Shown here: piece by piece, positions 59,179 to 64,000 of the stretch
How the letters are laid out: each line of letters opens with the position of its first letter
Position numbering within the stretch: position 1 is the stretch's first letter
Source: Larkinella soli
Lineage (GTDB): Bacteria > Bacteroidota > Bacteroidia > Cytophagales > Spirosomataceae
Assembly (NCBI RefSeq): GCF_003703975.1
Contig: NZ_ML112622.1
Location: forward strand, 63,971 to 127,970
Length of the DNA stretch: 64,000 nt
Direction of reading: 5' to 3'
Notes under the pieces: generated by a model
The model's database searches: none
What the model was told of the DNA's origin: nothing
What the model saw: only the letters and a program-made list of their open reading frames with translations
Translations under genes and position numbers: made by a program

Positions 59179-60618
59179 CTACTCTACGACGCTCAGCTTC
59201 ACCATATTGGTCTTCCGGAATTCCAGAAGCGGCAGGCTGAGGGTATTGATGAAAATGTCGCCCGGTTCGAGGGCGCCGTGTTTCACCAGCAGATTCTTGA
59301 TTTCCTCCACGGTCTGCTCCACGTTGTTGGCCGGATTCGACTGATAGGGCATCACCTGAACGCCCCAGTACAGGGCAAGCGTATTCATCAGGGCCCGGTC
59401 GGGCGTAAAGACGAACAGGCCGGCTTTCGGACGATGGTGCGACAGACGAACCGCCGTGTAGCCGGAGGTGGTAATTCCGATAATGGCTTTGGCTTTCGTG
59501 TCCCGGGCCAGGCGGCAGGCGCTCATCACTACATTGTCGTTCAGGACGTTGTCGGTGGGGTGCTCATTCACGTAGGCATGGTAGCGGAAGTAGATCTTGT
59601 CGGACTGCTCCTCCACCTTCTGAATCGTGCGGGCCATGTGTTCGACGGCCAGTATCGGGTATTTCCCGGAAGCCGTTTCGGCGCTCAGCATCACCGCATC
59701 GGCTCCGTCGAGTACGGAATTGGCGATGTCGTTCACCTCGGCGCGGGTCGGCCGCGGGGCGTCGATCATGCTTTCCAGCATCTGGGTCGCTACGATGACG
59801 GGTTTAGCCGCCCGGTTGGATTTCTCGACGATCAGCTTCTGAATCATCGGGACATCTTCGGCCGGCAGTTCGACTCCGAGGTCACCGCGAGCCACCATGA
59901 CGCCGTCGGTGGCTTCGATGATTTCGTCGATGTTCGCAATGGCCTCCGGCTTTTCCAGCTTGGCCACCACGCGGGCAATTTTTCCTTTGGACCGGATGTA
60001 ATCCTTCACCTCCTGAATCTCCTGCGCCTGCCGAACGAATGACAGGGCGATCCATTCGACGTCATGCTCCAGACCGAATTCCAGGTCGGCAAAATCCTTC
60101 TCGGTCACGGACGGCATGGATACCTTCGTGTTCGGGAGGTTCACCCCTTTCTTGGATTTCAGCAGACCGCCGTACACTACTTCCGTGACGATGTCCGTGC
60201 CGTCGATGCCGATGACTTTCACTTCGAGCTTCCCGTCGTCGAGCAGGATGCGCTCGCCCGTTCGGACGTCCCGGTACATCCCTTTATAGGGCGTACTTAC
60301 CCGCTCGGCCGTACCGACCACATCTTCGTTGGTGAAAACCAGTTTATTACCGGGCAGAATCATCACGCCCTCGTCCTTTTCAACCTTACCGATCCGAATT
60401 TTCGGACCCTGAAGGTCCTGAAGAATGGCAAGCGTGAGACCATATTCCTCGTTGATTTCCCGGATGCGAAGGATGCGCTGCAGGTGTTCTTCATGGGTAC
60501 CGTGCGAGAAATTGAGCCGGAACACGTTCACACCGGCGCGGGCCAGGGCCAGCAGTTGCTCTTTGCTTTCGGACGCCGGGCCGACCGTGGCAACAATCTT
60601 GGTTTTCTTCAATAACAT
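59179..60618 (-). CDS. pyk: Pyruvate kinase
   Basis: A 479-residue enzyme from the ATG at 60618 (MLLKKTKIVATVGPAS). Hallmarks: FRLNFSHG, LQDLQGPKIRIG, the catalytic Lys-Glu region AKLEKPEAIANIDEI, MVARGDLGVELP, and the TQMLESMIDAPRPTRAEVNDIANSVLDGADAVMLSAETA block that binds metal and substrate. It converts phosphoenolpyruvate and ADP to pyruvate and ATP. The C-terminal allosteric domain is of normal length. It is followed by its own terminator. Confidence 0.97.
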   Translation of the reverse strand: MLLKKTKIVATVGPASESKEQLLALARAGVNVFRLNFSHGTHEEHLQRILRIREINEEYGLTLAILQDLQGPKIRIGKVEKDEGVMILPGNKLVFTNEDVVGTAERVSTPYKGMYRDVRTGERILLDDGKLEVKVIGIDGTDIVTEVVYGGLLKSKKGVNLPNTKVSMPSVTEKDFADLEFGLEHDVEWIALSFVRQAQEIQEVKDYIRSKGKIARVVAKLEKPEAIANIDEIIEATDGVMVARGDLGVELPAEDVPMIQKLIVEKSNRAAKPVIVATQMLESMIDAPRPTRAEVNDIANSVLDGADAVMLSAETASGKYPILAVEHMARTIQKVEEQSDKIYFRYHAYVNEHPTDNVLNDNVVMSACRLARDTKAKAIIGITTSGYTAVRLSHHRPKAGLFVFTPDRALMNTLALYWGVQVMPYQSNPANNVEQTVEEIKNLLVKHGALEPGDIFINTLSLPLLEFRKTNMVKLSVVE

Positions 60619-60746
60619 AGAACTTGGTAGAAGTCTGTAGACCAAACGGGTGCAAAATAAGCAAGCCTTTCCGACATATCAGCAAATTTTTCCCAAAGGT
60701 TGTCGGCGGCCCGGCAAAAATCGGCCCCGGACCGGGCCGATTGCCC

Positions 60747-62255
60747 CTATTCGGCCGCCAGTTGCAGGTAGACCCCGTTGGTCCAGCCGAAGCCGTCCTG
60801 GTTGGGATACTCCCCTCCGCCCGCCAGGGCTTCGGCCTCGATGACGTTGTATTTCTCCATCATCTTCCCGGTGGCATGGTAGACCCGGTCGTTCAGGTCG
60901 AGCCACCGTTTGCGTCCCAGATGGGCGGTTTCCGTATATCCGTAGTTCATCAGGCCCCGGTAAACGATCCACTGGAGGGGTGCCCAGCCGTTAGGCGAGT
61001 CCCACTGCTGGCCGGAGTCGGTCAGGGTGGTCACCCAGCCGCCGGGTTTGAGAAACTCGTCCTTCAGCCGCTCATGAACGCCGGCGGCCTGTTCGGGCGT
61101 CGCCAGTTTAAAAAAAAGCGGAAAGGCACCGGCCAGCGTCAGAGCACTGGTCGGGCGCTGGGTAATCAGGTCGAAATCCATGAAATAGCCCCGGTCCTGA
61201 CTCCAGAATACGTCGAGGATGGCCTCCTTCCGGCGCTCGGCCCGCTGCTCGAACGCCCAGGCGTCATCGGCGGACCCATACCGGGCGTAACCGTCGCGCA
61301 GGGCGGTTTCCAGGTTATACAGGAGGCAGTTGAGATCCACCGGCAGAATGTCCGCCGTCCGGATGGTGGCCAGGGTCCGGCCGTCGCCGAACCAGCGGCT
61401 GCTGAAATCCCAGCCGGACTCACAGGCCGCCCGGATGTGGGTATACAGGATCTCGGGATCGATGCCCAGGTCGTTCGTCTCTTCCGTCAGTTCGATTTCG
61501 GCCCGGTACGACTCCGGACGGGGGGCCGGTTTGCAGTCCCAGTAGCGGTTGAGCAGATGGCCCGACGGCAGGAGTGCCACCCGCTGATTAACCGGACGGT
61601 CGGGGTTGATCCTATCGCTGCCCCGCATCCAGAAATCGTATTCCTGCCGCAGCTGCGGCAGATACCGCAGCAGCACGTCCGGCCCTTCCAGCCCGGCCAG
61701 GAGCTGAACCATGGAGGCAAAAAACGGCGGCTGCGACCGGCTCAGAAAATAGGTCCGGTTGCCGTTCGGAATAAAGCCGTAGGTGTCGATGAGATACGAA
61801 AAATTCTCCAGCATGTTCCGGATCAGGTCCAGCTGCCACGACTTCTTCAGGCCGAGCATGGTAAAGTAGCTGTCCCAATAGAATATCTCACGGAAACGGC
61901 CGCCGGGTACCACATACGGGAATGGCAGCGGCAGGCGGGAACTTCCCTCCACGGGCTGATCGTCGGCCTTGCGGGTCAGCCGGGGCCAGAGTTTTTCGAT
62001 GTGTTCACGGGTCGGCACCGTCCGGTCGCTGACGTAATCGGCCGCGGGATTGTCAGGAAGGATGAAGTGCTGCCCGACAAAGCGGCCCAGTGAAAAATCG
62101 GGCCGGTCCTTCTGTCCCTCGTACAGGGCCAGGATGGCGGCCGGCGGCATCATCGGTACACAATCGACAAAAGTTTTCGAATCGGGGAATACGCGTCTTA
62201 GCTGCACGTCACGGAAAAGAATGCCGAAAAGCTCGTCCGGAGGGGTGGTCATCAT
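60747..62255 (-). CDS. treF: Cytoplasmic-type trehalase (GH37)
   Basis: A 502-residue GH37 enzyme. Both trehalase signatures are present: PGGRFREIFYWDSYF and QWDSPNGWAPLQW. The catalytic acid lies in the usual SGWDFSSRWF block and the base region near EGGGEY-like GGGEYPNQDGFGWTNG. There is no signal peptide, so it splits imported trehalose into two glucose in the cytoplasm (TreF-like). It is divergent from an MFS transporter gene 73 bp away; the two probably form a sugar uptake and use unit. Confidence 0.92.
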   Translation of the reverse strand: MMTTPPDELFGILFRDVQLRRVFPDSKTFVDCVPMMPPAAILALYEGQKDRPDFSLGRFVGQHFILPDNPAADYVSDRTVPTREHIEKLWPRLTRKADDQPVEGSSRLPLPFPYVVPGGRFREIFYWDSYFTMLGLKKSWQLDLIRNMLENFSYLIDTYGFIPNGNRTYFLSRSQPPFFASMVQLLAGLEGPDVLLRYLPQLRQEYDFWMRGSDRINPDRPVNQRVALLPSGHLLNRYWDCKPAPRPESYRAEIELTEETNDLGIDPEILYTHIRAACESGWDFSSRWFGDGRTLATIRTADILPVDLNCLLYNLETALRDGYARYGSADDAWAFEQRAERRKEAILDVFWSQDRGYFMDFDLITQRPTSALTLAGAFPLFFKLATPEQAAGVHERLKDEFLKPGGWVTTLTDSGQQWDSPNGWAPLQWIVYRGLMNYGYTETAHLGRKRWLDLNDRVYHATGKMMEKYNVIEAEALAGGGEYPNQDGFGWTNGVYLQLAAE

Positions 62256-62274
62256 CGGGAAAATCTATTTTTTA

Positions 62275-62302
62275 TTGGGAATGTACTTTTTTATTATGTT
62301 TG
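62275..62302 (+). promoter_or_regulatory. Bacteroidota-type promoter of the MFS sugar transporter
   Basis: TTG (62275-62277), 17 bp, then TATGTTTG (62295-62302), an exact TAnnTTTG match, 26 nt before the ATG at 62329. It argues against the earlier ATG at 62296, which lies inside the -7 box. Confidence 0.55.
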
Positions 62303-62328
62303 CCAAACAAATATACAATTTCCCTGTG

Positions 62329-63591
62329 ATGTCAAACTGGAGAATCAAACTTTCCCTTTTATTAAACTACTTTGTGTTCGCCATTCTGCTCAACAGCGTC
62401 GGCACCGTCATCCTCCAGGTCCAGAACAACTACGGCGTTTCGGCCTCGGAAGCGAGCGTTCTGGAGGCCTTCAAGGACCTCAGCATCGCCGTGGCCTCGT
62501 TCCTGATCGCTTCGTCGGTCACCCGGATCGGTTACCGGCGGTCGATGGCGCTGGCGCTGGCCTTCGTCGCGGCCGCCTGCCTGCTGATGCCGCAGGTTCC
62601 CGGCTTTCTGATGACCAGGCTCCTGTTTGCCGCTACCGGGGTCGGGTTTGCCCTGATCAAGGTCTCGGTGTATGCCACCATCGGCCTGATCACCGACGAT
62701 TCCCGCGAGCACGTCAGCTTCATGAACTTCCTCGAATCGTTTTTCATGATCGGCGTCCTGACCGGTTATTTCATTTTCAGTGCGTTCGTCGACGACCGTC
62801 ATCCCGGCTCCACCGACTGGCTCGACGTGTACTACCTCCTGGCCGGTATTGCCCTGACGGCCCTCCTGCTGCTCCTCAGCACACCCATCGACGAGTCAAA
62901 GGTAAAACCATCGTCCGGCAAAAGTCTCCCGGAAGAAATGGCCGAAATGATAAAACTGGCCGTTCGCCCGGTGGTTCTGGTGTTCATTCTCAGTGCCTTT
63001 ACCTATGTCCTGATCGAGCAGGGCATCATGAGCTGGCTGCCGACCTACAACAGCCGGATTCTTCATCTACCGACCACGCTGAGCATTCAGATGACGAGCA
63101 TCCTGGCGGCTTCGACGGCGGCAGGGCGGTTTCTGGCCGGGCTGGCCCTGCGCCGGTTTGCCTGGTTCGGTATCCTGGCGGCCTGTCTGCTGTCGGCCGC
63201 GGCCCTGGTGCTGCTGGCCCTGCCGCTGGCGTCCGCCGTCCCGGCCACCCCGGCCACGGGCTGGGCCGACGCCCCTCCGGCCGCGTTCGTATTCCCCCTG
63301 ATCGGCCTGTTCATCGCACCGATCTATCCGGCCATCAACTCCGTGATCCTGAGCACCTTGCCGGCCAGACAGCACGGCCCCATGTCGGGTCTGATCGTGG
63401 TTTTTTCGGCCCTGGGAGGCACCACCGGATCGATCATCACCGGAACGGTCTTTGAAGCCTACGGCGGGCAGACGGCTTTCTATTTCTCCCTCCTGCCCAT
63501 CACCCTTCTGCTGCTGGCCCTCTTCGGGTTCAACCGGATGCAGAAAGGCGGCCGGAAACCGCAGCCGACCGGGGTTATATCCGAACCTTAA
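62329..63591 (+). CDS. MFS transporter (FucP/sugar permease-like)
   Basis: A 420-residue, 12-helix transporter from the ATG at 62329 (MSNWRIKLSLLLNYFVFAILLNSVG). EASVLEAFKDLSIAVASF, RIGYRRSMA and PLIGLFIAPIYPAINSVILS are like those of fucose/sugar permeases of the FHS group. The trehalase gene next door suggests trehalose or another disaccharide as substrate; this is inference from context. The last residues are Pro/Gly-rich. Confidence 0.85.
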   Translation: MSNWRIKLSLLLNYFVFAILLNSVGTVILQVQNNYGVSASEASVLEAFKDLSIAVASFLIASSVTRIGYRRSMALALAFVAAACLLMPQVPGFLMTRLLFAATGVGFALIKVSVYATIGLITDDSREHVSFMNFLESFFMIGVLTGYFIFSAFVDDRHPGSTDWLDVYYLLAGIALTALLLLLSTPIDESKVKPSSGKSLPEEMAEMIKLAVRPVVLVFILSAFTYVLIEQGIMSWLPTYNSRILHLPTTLSIQMTSILAASTAAGRFLAGLALRRFAWFGILAACLLSAAALVLLALPLASAVPATPATGWADAPPAAFVFPLIGLFIAPIYPAINSVILSTLPARQHGPMSGLIVVFSALGGTTGSIITGTVFEAYGGQTAFYFSLLPITLLLLALFGFNRMQKGGRKPQPTGVISEP

Positions 63592-63596
63592 GCCGC

Positions 63597-64000
63597 CTAT
63601 TTGACGCTGACGACCTGGCTAACCGTCGAAACGCCATTTTCATTGAAGGCTTCGACGGCAAACGAATACGGGACGCCCACGTTCAGCGCCCGGAGTTCAA
63701 GCCGGTTCGGCTGGTCGTTCCAGACCTGATAGGCCTGATACAGCTTGTCGGGCGCGATGCCCCAGAGTATGTTGTAGCCGACCGCGCCCGGCACTTTCTC
63801 CCAGCTGATATCGGCATTCCGCTGGTCTTTCTGCCGCACGGCCTTCAGCCCGGCCGGGGAAGCGGGCGCTTTGCCCAGCCCGTTGCCAAACACCCGAAAA
63901 CCGTTGACGGCGACGTAGGGGCCGGCGGTATACACGTGTTCGTAGCGGATGTACCGCGCCCGCACCGGAGCCGGCAGTTCGACGTAGGCGCAGGCCCGGT
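63597..64000 (-). CDS. C-terminus of a secreted FN3-domain protein (GH43-like), cut by the window edge
   Basis: The last 134 residues of a gene that enters from the right edge with no start inside the window. The visible part has YIRYEHVYTAGPYVAVNGFRVFGNG, then a fibronectin type III domain (PASPAGLKAVRQKDQRNADISWEKVPGAVGYNILWG...NEVGVPYSF-like closing strands). This C-terminal layout occurs in Bacteroidota family 43 and related glycoside hydrolases. The catalytic domain is outside, so the assignment is tentative. Stop codon lies 5 bp from the convergent MFS stop. Confidence 0.6.
   Translation of the reverse strand, partial: RACAYVELPAPVRARYIRYEHVYTAGPYVAVNGFRVFGNGLGKAPASPAGLKAVRQKDQRNADISWEKVPGAVGYNILWGIAPDKLYQAYQVWNDQPNRLELRALNVGVPYSFAVEAFNENGVSTVSQVVSVK

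Noticed and set aside
1-64000. CRISPR array or defence island
   Set aside because: No direct repeats with regular unique spacers and no cas genes. The restriction gene is the only defence-type gene; the MmeI/DISARM-like methylase lacks the other DISARM genes.

Overview
The window looks like a chromosome segment of a GC-rich member of Bacteroidota, order Cytophagales, probably family Spirosomataceae (Spirosoma/Larkinella-like). Supporting signs are a SusC/SusD pair, a type IX secretion C-terminal sorting domain, a PadR plus prefix-domain FtsX permease pair, DUF4403, DUF5690 and YqgE proteins, and promoters of the Bacteroidota form TTTG-N17..20-TAnnTTTG. Shine-Dalgarno sequences are not conspicuous. 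The genus is my inference.

Left part, 1 to about 22 kb, is accessory and scarred. It opens with a hypothetical gene and a phage/plasmid Rep-like gene that carries three iteron-like repeats inside its coding sequence. A large MmeI-type restriction-methylation gene (5505 to 2060) follows, split by one frameshift. Next is a five-gene operon on the minus strand (11747 to 5897): three AhpD-like paralogues around a TonB-dependent receptor and an MFS transporter. After some small orphan genes and a lone response regulator comes a tRNA-3'-half-like sequence plus strong terminator (15.07-15.18 kb). Two internally deleted relics of the same restriction gene (15.2-15.4 and 17.3-17.6 kb) bracket an AT-richer lipoprotein gene. 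A decayed FtsX permease, a class C beta-lactamase-fold serine hydrolase and a divergent LysR/EthD pair complete this part. I read it as a repeatedly used integration and decay hotspot.

Middle part, about 22 to 41 kb, holds a ribosome hibernation factor, a probably truncated DUF4932-like gene, PadR plus permease with a duplicated regulatory region, an outer-membrane beta-barrel protein, a LamG-like secreted protein, a DUF805 protein, a T9SS-exported beta-helix protein, a signal-less SH3/cysteine-hydrolase protein, and a SusD/SusC nutrient uptake pair.

Right part, about 41 to 64 kb, looks like core genome: an XRE/S24-like regulator that has lost both catalytic residues, DUF4403, DinB, a NagZ-type GH3 fused to a serine hydrolase, a PLP trans-sulfuration enzyme, an APC permease, a fused SpmA/SpmB-like protein, a VanX-type dipeptidase, a DEDDh exonuclease, a metallophosphoesterase, YqgE, histidinol phosphatase, a DUF5690 transporter, pyruvate kinase, trehalase with a divergent MFS sugar transporter, and the C-terminus of a secreted protein at the edge. 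Cell-wall recycling recurs (GH3-serine hydrolase, VanX, SH3 hydrolase). Several dispersed palindromic repeats (ACCACCCC...GGGGTGGT elements, a GTCATCCCG element, a 94-bp palindrome) sit between genes.

No rRNA, complete tRNA, CRISPR array, transposase or integrase was found.
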